A stretch of DNA of 14,531 bases from Anaeromyxobacter_A sp035636195. GTDB taxonomy: Bacteria; Myxococcota; Myxococcia; Myxococcales; Anaeromyxobacteraceae. Under the pieces are notes generated by a model. It saw only the letters and a program-made list of their open reading frames with translations. It had not been told where the DNA came from and did not search any database. The DNA lies in the NCBI GenBank assembly GCA_035636195.1, contig DASPZP010000128.1:1-14531 (forward strand). Direction: 5' to 3'. Below, piece by piece: positions 6,309 to 13,615 of the stretch (position 1 is its first letter; every line of letters starts with the position of its first letter). Both the position numbers and the translations under genes were made by a program.

Positions 6309-7252
6309 GGCGCCCCCGCCTCGCCCGCCTCCCGCAGGATCGCCTGGGCCTCGGCCCCGCGGATCCGGGCGATGTCGTCCTGGTACTTGAGGAGGACGCC
6401 GAGGGTGGCGTCCACCGTCTCTCCGTCGAGGGTGGCCCGGTCGAGCGCGGCGATCGCCTGCGCCCAGTCGAGGGTCTCGGTGACGCCGGGGAGCTTGAAG
6501 AGATCGCGGGTGCGGAGCCGCTGCACGAAGGCGACCACCTCGCGGGAGAGCCGCTCCGCCACTCCCGGGGCGCGCAAGCGCAGGATGGCGAGCTCGCGCG
6601 CCTGGTCGGGATAGTCCACCCAGGCGTAGAAACAGCGCCGCTTCAGGGCATCGTGGATCTCCCGCGTGCGGTTCGAGGTGATGACCACGAGCGGCGGCGC
6701 GGCGGCGGTGATCGTGCCGAGCTCGGGGATCGTGACCTGGAAGTCCGAGAGCACCTCGAGCAGGAACGCCTCGAACGGCTCATCGGTGCGATCGAGCTCG
6801 TCGATGAGGAGCACCGGTGGCCCGGCCGGATCGGGCTCGAGCGCCTGGAGTAGCGGGCGCTTCACGAGGAAGCGCTCCGAGAAGAGGGCGTGCTCGATCT
6901 TCGCCCGGTCCACCTCCCGCGCCGCCTCGGCGAGCCGGATCTCGAGCATCTGCCGGGCGTAGTCCCACTCGTAGACGGCCGAGGCGAGGTCGAGCCCCTC
7001 GTAGCACTGGAGCCGGATGAGCCGCCGGCCGAGGGTGCGCGCCAGCACCTTCGCCACCTCGGTCTTCCCCACCCCCGCCTCGCCCTCGAGGAAGAGCGGC
7101 CGGCCGAGGCGGAGCGAGAGGAAGAGGGCAGTGGCGAGGCTCCGGTCGGCGACGTACTCGCCCGCCGCGAGGAGCGCGAGGGTCTCGTCGACCGACTCCG
7201 GCACGGCCCGCGGTGCGGCCACGGGTCCCGCGCCGCGGTCCCCTACCCGCAC
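6305..7252 (-). CDS. coxD: MoxR-type AAA+ ATPase, CoxD-like
   Basis: A 315-residue ATPase with Walker A GEAGVGKT (57-64, K63), Walker B VLLIDE (147-152), sensor 1 ITSN (N194) and an arginine pair in LKRRCFYAW (205-206). This is the MoxR/CoxD branch of AAA+ proteins, which pair with VWA proteins as chaperone-like machines that activate metalloenzymes; CoxD acts with CoxE in cofactor maturation of the CO dehydrogenase family. The gene lies between coxM and coxE and overlaps both (10 nt with the end of coxM, 4 nt with the start of coxE). The GTG at 7252 gives the full frame, but GTG codons at 7222 and 7204 are also usable starts because the conserved part only begins at VDETLALL (residue 21). 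Confidence 0.92.
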   Translation of the reverse strand: MRVGDRGAGPVAAPRAVPESVDETLALLAAGEYVADRSLATALFLSLRLGRPLFLEGEAGVGKTEVAKVLARTLGRRLIRLQCYEGLDLASAVYEWDYARQMLEIRLAEAAREVDRAKIEHALFSERFLVKRPLLQALEPDPAGPPVLLIDELDRTDEPFEAFLLEVLSDFQVTIPELGTITAAAPPLVVITSNRTREIHDALKRRCFYAWVDYPDQARELAILRLRAPGVAERLSREVVAFVQRLRTRDLFKLPGVTETLDWAQAIAALDRATLDGETVDATLGVLLKYQDDIARIRGAEAQAILREAGEAGAP

Positions 7253-8037
7253 GCCGCGACCGCGCGCCGGGCGAGCACGCCCACCAGGTGGGCGCGGTAC
7301 TCGGCGCTGCCGAAGGGGTCGCCGGTGAGCCCCGCGCTCGGCACCGCCACCGCCGCGAGCGCGTCCGCCGAGAAGCTCCCCCCGAGTGCGGCCTCGAGCT
7401 CTTTCGAGCGGAAGACCCCGGCGCCCGCGCCGGTGACCGCCACCCGGACGCCCGCCGGGCCCTTCGCCACGAACACGCCCACCAGCGCGAAGCGCGAGGC
7501 CGGGTGCGGAAGCTTCTGGTAGGCCGCCTTCTCGGGCACCGGGAAGCGCACCGCCACGATGAGCTCGTCCGGCTGGAGGGCGGTCTGGTACAGGCCCTGG
7601 AAGAAGGCGTCGGCCGGGATGGCGCGGCGGTCGGTCTGGATGGTCGCCCCGAGCGCCAGCACCGCGGCGGGGTAGTCGGCCGACGGATCGTCGTGCGCGA
7701 GCGAGCCGCCCAGGGTGCCCCGGTTCCGGACCTGGGGATCGCCGATGTGCGCGGCGAGGTGGGCAAGGGCCGGGATCGCGCCCTGCACCGCGGCCGACTC
7801 CGCCACCTCGGCGTGGGTCGCGCCCGCGCCCACCACCAGGTCCTTCCCCTCGCGCCGGATGCCCGAGAGCTCCTTCACGCCGGCGAGGGCGACCAGGTCG
7901 GAGGGCGCGGCCAGGCCGAGCTTCATCACCGGGATGAGGCTCTGCCCGCCGCCGAGGTACTTGCCGTCCGGCTTCTTCCTGAGCGCGCCGACGGCGGCGG
8001 CGACGGTCTCGGGACGGTGGAGCTCGAAGTCTTGCAT
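7243..8037 (-). CDS. coxM: Molybdenum hydroxylase FAD-binding (medium) subunit
   Basis: A 264-residue flavoprotein of the CoxM family. The two FAD-binding signatures are visible: GGGQSLIPVM (29-38) and TLGGSLAHDDPSADYP (108-123). It would accept electrons from the iron-sulfur subunit and pass them to the acceptor, in the last step of a CoxSLM-type heterotrimer. No signal peptide is seen, so it is cytoplasmic. The ATG at 8037 has GGAGG at 8047-8043, 5 nt upstream, in the 13-nt gap after coxL. Its 3' end overlaps the start of coxD. The order here is S-L-M rather than the M-S-L order of classical CO dehydrogenase operons. The domain assignment is firm. Confidence 0.94.
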   Translation of the reverse strand: MQDFELHRPETVAAAVGALRKKPDGKYLGGGQSLIPVMKLGLAAPSDLVALAGVKELSGIRREGKDLVVGAGATHAEVAESAAVQGAIPALAHLAAHIGDPQVRNRGTLGGSLAHDDPSADYPAAVLALGATIQTDRRAIPADAFFQGLYQTALQPDELIVAVRFPVPEKAAYQKLPHPASRFALVGVFVAKGPAGVRVAVTGAGAGVFRSKELEAALGGSFSADALAAVAVPSAGLTGDPFGSAEYRAHLVGVLARRAVAACG

Positions 8038-8042
8038 GGCCG

Positions 8043-8047
8043 CCTCC
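8043..8047 (-). promoter_or_regulatory. Shine-Dalgarno site GGAGG of coxM
   Basis: GGAGG on the minus strand lies 5 nt before the coxM ATG, in the 13-nt gap after the coxL stop. It supports the ATG at 8037. Confidence 0.75.
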
Positions 8048-8050
8048 GGT

Positions 8051-10414
8051 TCAGCCCTTGCTCGCGTCGCGGATGGCCCGCCAGACGCGCTCGGGCGTGG
8101 CGGGCATGTCCACGTGCCTCACCCCGAGGTGCGCGAGCGCGTCCACGATCGCGTTGATCACCGCCGGCGGCGCGCCGATCGAGCCCACCTCCCCGACGCC
8201 CTTCGCGCCGAGGGGGTTGTGCGTGCAGGGGGTGAAGGTGGTGGAGACGCCGTAGCTGGGGACGTCCAGCGCCCTCGGCATCGTGTAGGAGAGGTACGAG
8301 CCGGAGAGGAGCTGGCCGGTCTCGTCGTCGTAGAGCGCGTGCTCGAAGAGCGCCTGGCCGATGCCGTGGGCCACGCCGCCGTGGATCTGGCCGTCGACGA
8401 TGACGGGGTTGATGACCGTGCCCACGTCGTCCACCGCCGTGAACCCGACCACCTGCACGACCCCGGTCTCGGGATCGATCTCGACCTCGCAGACGTGACA
8501 GCCGGCCGGGAAGGTGAAGTTCTTCGGATCGTAGAACGCGTTCTCCTCGAGGCCCGGCTCGAGGCCGGCGGGGTAGTTGTGCGGCACGTAGGCGGTGAAG
8601 GCGACCTCCCCGAAGGACTTCGCGCGGTCGGTGCCCACCACCGTGTACTTCCCGTCCTTGAACTCGACGTCGCCCTCCCCCGCCTCGAGGAGGTGCGCCG
8701 CGATCTTCCGGCCCTTGGCCACGATCTTGTCCACCGCCTGGGCGATGGCCGAGCCGCCCACCGCCAGCGAGCGCGAGCCGTACGTGCCCATGCCGAAGGG
8801 GATCCGGGCGGTGTCGCCGTGGACCACCTCGACCTTGTCGAGCGGGATGCCGAGCCGCTCCGCCACGATCTGCGCGAAGGTCGTCTCGTGCCCCTGCCCG
8901 TGGCTGTGCGTCCCGGTGAAGACGGTGACGGTGCCGGTCGGGTCGACCCGGACGCTCGCCGACTCGTAGAGGCCCGCCCGCGCGCCGAGCGAGCCCACCA
9001 CCGCCGAGGGCGCGATCCCGCACGCCTCGAGGTAGGTCGAGAGCCCTATCCCGCGCAGCTTGCCGCGCCGGCGCGCCTCGGCCCGGCGTTCCCCGAACGT
9101 CGCCCAGCGGGCCTTGTCGAGGGCGGCGTCGAGGCTCGCGAAGTAGTCGCCCGAGTCGTACTGGAGCGCGACCGGGGTCTGGTAGGGGAACTTGTCGATG
9201 AAGTTCCGCCGCCGGACCTCGACCGGGTCGATCGAGAGCTCGCGCGCCGCGAGGTCCGCCAGTCGCTCGAGGACGTAGGTGGCCTCGGGGCGGCCGGCGC
9301 CGCGTACCGCGTCCACTGGCACCGTATGGGTGAAGACCGCCCGCACCTCGACGTAGATGGCCGGCGTCTTGTACGGGCCGGCGAACAGGATGCCGTGCAG
9401 GTAGGTGGGGACGACGGTGCCGAAGGTCGAGAGGTACGCGCCGAGGTTCACCGTCTCCTTCACGTGCAGCCCGAGGAAGTGGCCCTCCGCGTCCACCGCC
9501 AGCTCGGCGTGGGCGAGGTGGTCGCGGCCGTGCGCGTCGGACATGAACGACTCCGAGCGCTGGGCGGTCCACTTCACCGGGCGTCCGACCTTCCGCGCCG
9601 CCCAGAGGACCAGCACCTCCTCCGCGTAGTGGTGGATCTTGGACCCGAACCCGCCGCCCACGTCCGGCGCCACCACCCGGAGCTTGTGCTCCGGGACCTG
9701 GAAGCTGAAGGCGCCGAGCAGGAGCCGGGTGAGGTGGGGGTTCTGGCTGGTGGTGTGGAGGGTGTAGTCGCCGGTGGCGCGGTCGTACTCGCCGATGGCG
9801 GCGCGCGGCTCGATCGCGTTCGGGATGATCCGGTTGTTCACGAGGTCGAGCTTCACCACCTGGTGCGCCTTCGCGAACGCGGCCTTCACCGCGGCCGGGT
9901 CGCCGATGTGCCAGTCGAAGCAGGTGTTCCCCTTCGCCTGCTCCCAGACGAGCGGCGCCCCCGGGGCGATCGCCTTGCCGATCGTGCCCGCCGCCGGCAG
10001 CTCCTCGTAGTCGATCTCGAGGAGCGCGGCCGCCTCGCGCGCCTGGTCCCGCGTCTCGGCCACCACCACCGCCACCTGGTCGCCCACGTGCCGGACCTTC
10101 TCCACCGCCAGGGCGGGGTGCGGCGGCTCCACCATGGGCGACCCGTCCTTCGAGTGGATGAGCCAGCCGGTGGGGAGGTTGCCGATCTTCTCCGCCGCGA
10201 GGTCCGCGCCGGTGAGGACCGCCAGCACGCCCGGCGCCGCCCGGGCCGACTCGGCGCGGATGGCCCGGATCCGGGCGTGGGCGTGGGGCGAGCGGACGAT
10301 GTGCAGGTACGTCTGGTTCGGCCGCTGGATGTCGTCGGTGTACCGGCCTGCGCCGAGCAGGAGGCGCCGGTCCTCCTTGCGCAGCACGGCGGCGCCGATC
10401 CCGTCGGTCGTCAT
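8051..10414 (-). CDS. Molybdenum hydroxylase large subunit, form II CoxL-like
   Basis: A 787-residue molybdopterin subunit of the xanthine oxidase/CoxL family, of usual length. Visible landmarks are an N-terminal Ald_Xan_dh_C-like domain (LRKEDRRLLLGAGRYTDDI onward), the molybdopterin-contact motif VGGGFGSK, a glutamine loop HSHGQGHETTF, and the catalytic glutamate in KGVGEVGSIG near the C-terminus. The active-site loop reads AVRGAGR (residues 369-375). True Mo-Cu CO dehydrogenases carry AYxCSFR there; form II homologues carry AYRGAGR, so this is form II-like with valine in place of tyrosine. The substrate is thus probably an aldehyde, purine, heterocycle or similar, not CO. The start is the ATG at 10414, overlapping the coxS stop (ATGA) with GGGGAGG 5 nt upstream; a longer upstream frame is the out-of-phase shadow of coxS. 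Confidence 0.93.
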   Translation of the reverse strand: MTTDGIGAAVLRKEDRRLLLGAGRYTDDIQRPNQTYLHIVRSPHAHARIRAIRAESARAAPGVLAVLTGADLAAEKIGNLPTGWLIHSKDGSPMVEPPHPALAVEKVRHVGDQVAVVVAETRDQAREAAALLEIDYEELPAAGTIGKAIAPGAPLVWEQAKGNTCFDWHIGDPAAVKAAFAKAHQVVKLDLVNNRIIPNAIEPRAAIGEYDRATGDYTLHTTSQNPHLTRLLLGAFSFQVPEHKLRVVAPDVGGGFGSKIHHYAEEVLVLWAARKVGRPVKWTAQRSESFMSDAHGRDHLAHAELAVDAEGHFLGLHVKETVNLGAYLSTFGTVVPTYLHGILFAGPYKTPAIYVEVRAVFTHTVPVDAVRGAGRPEATYVLERLADLAARELSIDPVEVRRRNFIDKFPYQTPVALQYDSGDYFASLDAALDKARWATFGERRAEARRRGKLRGIGLSTYLEACGIAPSAVVGSLGARAGLYESASVRVDPTGTVTVFTGTHSHGQGHETTFAQIVAERLGIPLDKVEVVHGDTARIPFGMGTYGSRSLAVGGSAIAQAVDKIVAKGRKIAAHLLEAGEGDVEFKDGKYTVVGTDRAKSFGEVAFTAYVPHNYPAGLEPGLEENAFYDPKNFTFPAGCHVCEVEIDPETGVVQVVGFTAVDDVGTVINPVIVDGQIHGGVAHGIGQALFEHALYDDETGQLLSGSYLSYTMPRALDVPSYGVSTTFTPCTHNPLGAKGVGEVGSIGAPPAVINAIVDALAHLGVRHVDMPATPERVWRAIRDASKG

Positions 10415-10896
10415 GACGACCTCCCCGCAGGCTGGGCTGGCACCCGGGCCGCCGCCTGCACGGCCTTGACGATGTTGTGGTAGCCGGTGCACCGGCAGAA
10501 GTTCCCTTCCAGCCACGCCCGGATCTCCGCCTCGGTCGCCCCCGGTCGCCGCGCCACGAGCTCGACCGCGCTCATCACCATGCCCGGCGTGCAGAACCCG
10601 CACTGGAGCGCGTGCTGCTCGTGGAAGGCGGCCTGCATGGGGTGGAGCGCCCCGTCGCCGGCCGCCAGGCCTTCGATGCTCGTCACCTCGCGGCCGTCCA
10701 CCTCGGCGGCGAACATGGTGCAGCTCTTCACCGATCGTCCATCCACGTGCACCACGCACGCGCCGCACTGGCTCGTGTCGCAACCGACGTGCGTGCCGGT
10801 GAGCCCGAGCCGGTCGCGCAGCAGCTCCACGAGCAGCGTGCGCGCCTCCACCTCGGCGGTGACCGGCTTGCCGTTCAGCCTGAGCGAGATGTTCAT
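10411..10896 (-). CDS. coxS: Molybdenum hydroxylase [2Fe-2S] (small) subunit
   Basis: A 161-residue iron-sulfur protein with all eight expected cysteines. The plant-ferredoxin-type cluster uses C39, C44, C47 and C59 (GCDTSQCGAC). The second cluster uses C99, C102, C134 and C136 (CGFCTPG, CRCTGY). It relays electrons from the molybdenum site to the flavin subunit. It is the first gene of the S-L-M-D-E operon. The ATG at 10896 has GAGG 5 nt upstream, and a 199-nt gap precedes it, so the operon promoter should lie there. The stop overlaps the coxL start by 4 nt, coupling translation of the two subunits. The short C-terminal tail after KAVQAAA is Ala/Pro-rich and not conserved-looking. Confidence 0.95.
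   Translation of the reverse strand: MNISLRLNGKPVTAEVEARTLLVELLRDRLGLTGTHVGCDTSQCGACVVHVDGRSVKSCTMFAAEVDGREVTSIEGLAAGDGALHPMQAAFHEQHALQCGFCTPGMVMSAVELVARRPGATEAEIRAWLEGNFCRCTGYHNIVKAVQAAARVPAQPAGRSS
10420..10426 (-). promoter_or_regulatory. Strong Shine-Dalgarno site GGGGAGG of coxL
   Basis: GGGGAGG on the minus strand ends 5 nt before the coxL ATG and lies inside the end of coxS. It fixes the coxL start at 10414 and rules out the long upstream extension. Confidence 0.8.
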
Positions 10897-11095
10897 GGTG
10901 TCCTCGAGACGGAGGGAGCGCCCTCGAAGCGTCCGCGGAGTGACCAGCAGGATCGAACGCCCGATGAGCGTATGTACGGCACGGGCGGTGCTGGACGTTC
11001 CTTCGGGGTCATGCCCCGACCACCTCGGAGTGCTCGCGGGCCCCGCTCGGCTGCTCGGCGCGTCCCCCAGCAGGCTTGCCGGGCCGTCGATCGCC
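10897..11095 (-). other. 199-nt intergenic region between fdhE and coxS; probable cox operon promoter
   Basis: This is the only substantial non-coding gap in the window. It must hold any terminator for the fdh operon and the promoter of the coxSLMDE operon. Read on the minus strand, TACATA (10976-10971) is an AT-rich hexamer that could be a -10 element, but no good TTGACA-like box lies 17 nt upstream. GGAAC (11001-10997) followed by CGTA (10978-10975) recalls an ECF-type sigma promoter, though the 18-nt spacing is a little long. Neither is convincing. A small hairpin lies at 11003-11019. No small ORF with a credible start was found. Confidence 0.5.
11003..11019 (-). terminator. Short GC hairpin downstream of fdhE
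   Basis: TCGGGG (11003-11008) pairs with CCCCGA (11014-11019) around a TCATG loop. It sits 77 nt past the fdhE stop and before coxS. No T tract follows on the minus strand, so it could equally be an operator-like inverted repeat or chance in this composition. Confidence 0.25.
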
Positions 11096-12022
11096 TCAGG
11101 GGCTCGCCACTCCCGCGACGGCGGGCTCGCCGGGCAGGAGGAACAGGTTCACCCCGTGGCGGGCCCAACCCTCCTCGGCCATGAGGAGGTCGAGCGCGAG
11201 CGTCGCGACGTCGTCGGCGAAGGGCTCGAGCGACGGATCCTTCTCGGCGTAGAAGAGCTTCGTGTACGCCTTGCAGGCCGGGCACGCCTCGGCGCGCGCG
11301 CTCGCGCCCGCCACGCCAGCCTGGTGCGCCCGCTCGCCCTCCAGCGCGTAGTAGGCGATCCCTTCGCCCTCGTGACAGGCGGTGCACTGGACGCGGGTGT
11401 GGTGCCACTGCGAGGCGCACAGGCTGCACACGAGGTAGCGGAGCTTGTCGTCGCCCAGGACGAGGCCGGCCACGGGCAAGGAGCCGCACACCGGGCAGCC
11501 GTCGCGCTGACGCGCCACGGCGCCGGATGGGAGCCGCGCGGCCAGCGCCGTGAAGTAGACCTGCAACGCCGCCGCGGCGAACGGTCCGGCGGCGAGGTCG
11601 GCGCCCTGCACCGCGTTCGCCAGGACGCGGTCCGCGAGCGCCTCCAGCTCGGGCGGCGGCAGCGCCGCGAGCAGCTCGAGGGCGGCGCGCGTCTCCGGGG
11701 GCGCGGGGGCGTCGCGGAGCTCCGACACGATCACGCTGAGCGCCTGGCGCCACTCCGGCCCGCGCCGGTGATTCGCCGCGTCGAGCGGCCGCTCGCGTGG
11801 AGGCTCCAGGCCATTCGTCGAGATCTTCACCTGCGCCGCGGCGACCGCCTGGGCCGCCGCGATGCGGCCGAGCAGCTCCAGGAACTCGGCGAGCGTGTGG
11901 CCGGCGGCGAGCGTCCGGAAGCGCTCGGCGCGACGCGTGAAGAGGCGCTCCGGCTGCGGGAGCCGGAGGTACGGAATGTCGCCCAGGCCGCCCGAGCCGG
12001 TGAGCGGCTGGCTGTCCGTCAT
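11096..12022 (-). CDS. fdhE: Formate dehydrogenase accessory protein FdhE
   Basis: A 308-residue protein. The N-terminal part (1-165) is helical and Ala/Leu-rich. The C-terminal half has four CxxC pairs (C176/C179 in CPVCGS, C199/C202, C213/C216, C247/C250 in CPACKAYTK), the rubredoxin-like iron-binding knuckles that define FdhE. FdhE is a cytoplasmic factor needed for activation or maturation of respiratory formate dehydrogenases and contacts the catalytic subunit before export. The ATG at 12022 overlaps the gamma-subunit stop by 4 nt (ATGA), with AGGA 6 nt upstream. It is the last gene of the fdh operon. A longer frame starting upstream is out of phase and does not encode the cysteine motifs. 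Confidence 0.94.
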   Translation of the reverse strand: MTDSQPLTGSGGLGDIPYLRLPQPERLFTRRAERFRTLAAGHTLAEFLELLGRIAAAQAVAAAQVKISTNGLEPPRERPLDAANHRRGPEWRQALSVIVSELRDAPAPPETRAALELLAALPPPELEALADRVLANAVQGADLAAGPFAAAALQVYFTALAARLPSGAVARQRDGCPVCGSLPVAGLVLGDDKLRYLVCSLCASQWHHTRVQCTACHEGEGIAYYALEGERAHQAGVAGASARAEACPACKAYTKLFYAEKDPSLEPFADDVATLALDLLMAEEGWARHGVNLFLLPGEPAVAGVASP

Positions 12023-12711
12023 CGCCGGTCCTGGCTGGCCGACTCATCGGTCATCCGGCGGTACCAGGCCGGGTAGTGGAGGCGCGCCCAGGCGCGCGTG
12101 ACCGTGCCGCGCGTCATCGCCCTGAACGAACCCTTGGTCCAGTAGCCGGCGTAGATGTGGATGCCGATCCCGACGAACATGATGAACGCGCTGATCGCGT
12201 GCAGGATCGCGGCCGCCTTGCGCGTGGTGGACGAGAACGCCGGCGCAAAGTAGGGCTGCCACATGAGGACGCCGGTCGTCAGCAGCACGGCGATGACGAC
12301 GACCATCGACCAGTACATGAGCTTCTGGCCGCCATTGTACTTGCCAGTGTCGGGCGGGGTCTCGTACCGCTTGTTCATGTACTGGAAGGCGTGCCTGGTC
12401 CACTTCCAGTCGGTCGGCGTCATCACGTTGTCGCGCCAGAGCTGGGCCGCGTACGGATAGAAGAGCAGGACCAGCACCACCCCGATGAAGGGGTGCAGGA
12501 TCCGCATGAGCTGGCCGCCACCGAAGAGCGACGCCGTCCAGAAGAAGAAGGGGTGGAACATCGCCAGGCCCGACAGGAAGAGGAAGATGTAGGCGATGGC
12601 GACGCCCCAGTGGGTGAGCCGCTCCCACTCCGGGTAACGTCGGATGAGGCGCGGATCTTCACCGGACGTGACATCCTGCGGAGCCCTGAGATCCTTGCTG
12701 GTCGTGGCCAT
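12019..12711 (-). CDS. fdoI: Formate dehydrogenase gamma subunit, cytochrome b556
   Basis: A 230-residue membrane protein with four hydrophobic segments (about 35-55, 72-92, 132-152, 168-190). Histidines at helix positions typical of dihaem cytochrome b are present: H34 (RLTHWG), H73 (ILHPFIG), H171 (ILHAIS) and H185 (GIHIYAGYW). It anchors the catalytic dimer and passes electrons from formate to quinone. The ATG lies 1 nt past the beta-subunit stop (TGA at 12715-12713) with AAGGAGG 6 nt before it, inside the end of the beta gene. FdnI and FdoI cannot be told apart from sequence alone, so the symbol denotes the family. Confidence 0.93.
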   Translation of the reverse strand: MATTSKDLRAPQDVTSGEDPRLIRRYPEWERLTHWGVAIAYIFLFLSGLAMFHPFFFWTASLFGGGQLMRILHPFIGVVLVLLFYPYAAQLWRDNVMTPTDWKWTRHAFQYMNKRYETPPDTGKYNGGQKLMYWSMVVVIAVLLTTGVLMWQPYFAPAFSSTTRKAAAILHAISAFIMFVGIGIHIYAGYWTKGSFRAMTRGTVTRAWARLHYPAWYRRMTDESASQDRR

Positions 12712-12712
12712 C

Positions 12713-13606
12713 TCAGGCCTCCTTCCCCGGCCGGCGCCCCGGCGGCGTTGGCTCGTCGTCCTTCGGCTCCTCGAGCGGCCCCACCTTCATGTAGTGGAAG
12801 ACGCCTGCGACCACGACGGCGAACATGGTGAACACGCCCAGCGAGCGCGAGAACCAGCTCCGCCACACCGAGAGGAGCGGTCCGATCTCCGGCTTCCTCG
12901 GGAGCCGGTAGAGCTCGGGGTCTCCATGCGGCAGCACGTACACGACGTGCGTGCCGCCGACGCCCTGCGGATCGTAGACGGCCGCCTTGGCGAATCCGCG
13001 CTCGTGCAGGTCCTCCAACCGGTGGTTCGCCTGGATGACCATGTCCTCCTTCGAGCCGAAGGAGAGGGCCTGCGTCGGGCAGGCCTTGATACACGCCGGC
13101 TCGAGTCCCACCGAGACCCGATCGGAACAGAGCGTGCACTTGTAGACCTTCGAGTCCTCCTTGCGGAGACGCGGGATGTTGAAGGGGCAGCCGGAGATGC
13201 AATAGCCGCAGCCGATGCAGTCCTCCTCGTGGAAATCGACGATGCCATTCGAATACTGCACGATGGCGCCCGGGGAGGGGCACGCCTTGAGGCAGCCGGG
13301 ATCTGCGCAGTGCATGCACTGATCCTTGAGGATGAGCCACTGCAGGCTGCCTTCGATCTGCTCCTCGTAGAACCGCATCAGGTTCCAGGTCTGATCCGTG
13401 AGGTCGGGCGGGTTCGTGTAGAACCCCTCGTTGACCCCGACCGGCTCGCGCAGGTCGTTCCACTCCATGCACGCGGCCTGGCAGGCCTTGCACCCGATGC
13501 AGCGCGAGACGTCGATGAGCTTCGCCACCTCGAGCGTCTTGCGCGCCGAGGGCGGAGTGAACGTCGACGCCGAGCGGGCCTTGATGTCGAGCGATTGCAG
13601 AGCCAT
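12713..13606 (-). CDS. fdoH: Formate dehydrogenase beta subunit, four [4Fe-4S] clusters
   Basis: A 297-residue ferredoxin-type subunit with sixteen cysteines in four groups: C36/39/42/46, C97/100/105/109, C130/133/136/140 and C157/160/172/176. This is the complete set for four [4Fe-4S] clusters. A single membrane helix near 254-274 (LGVFTMFAVVVAGVF) anchors it, as in the FDH-N/FDH-O beta subunit, and a charged Pro/Glu tail follows. It carries electrons from the catalytic subunit to the cytochrome b. The ATG at 13606 follows a G-rich AGGGGGG stretch and lies 9 nt after the alpha-subunit stop. Symbol by family; FdnH is equally possible. Confidence 0.95.
   Translation of the reverse strand: MALQSLDIKARSASTFTPPSARKTLEVAKLIDVSRCIGCKACQAACMEWNDLREPVGVNEGFYTNPPDLTDQTWNLMRFYEEQIEGSLQWLILKDQCMHCADPGCLKACPSPGAIVQYSNGIVDFHEEDCIGCGYCISGCPFNIPRLRKEDSKVYKCTLCSDRVSVGLEPACIKACPTQALSFGSKEDMVIQANHRLEDLHERGFAKAAVYDPQGVGGTHVVYVLPHGDPELYRLPRKPEIGPLLSVWRSWFSRSLGVFTMFAVVVAGVFHYMKVGPLEEPKDDEPTPPGRRPGKEA
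12718..12724 (-). promoter_or_regulatory. Strong Shine-Dalgarno site AAGGAGG of the gamma subunit
   Basis: AAGGAGG on the minus strand lies 6 nt before the ATG at 12711 and within the last codons of the beta gene. It is the closest match to the consensus in the window. Confidence 0.8.
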
Positions 13607-13615
13607 GGCGCCCCC

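Noticed and set aside
9287..9310. Annotation of the operon as an authentic aerobic CO dehydrogenase
   Set aside because: The active-site loop lacks the copper-ligand cysteine found in form I CoxL (AYxCSFR), so only a form II-like hydroxylase can be supported.
7715..10483. A 922-codon open frame on the plus strand
   Set aside because: It lies antisense to coxM, coxL and coxS, has a composition dominated by Arg, Val, His and Asp, and shows no recognisable motif. It results from strong GC third-position bias in the real genes.
10415..10783. N-terminal extension of coxL to position 10783 (910 residues)
   Set aside because: The extension is an out-of-phase reading of coxS and is Arg/Gly-rich. 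The ATG at 10414 has a strong Shine-Dalgarno site and gives the normal family length.
10893..12047. A 384-codon minus-strand frame over fdhE and the intergenic gap
   Set aside because: It is out of phase with the FdhE frame that holds the four CxxC pairs, and its product is low-complexity Arg/Ala/Gly.
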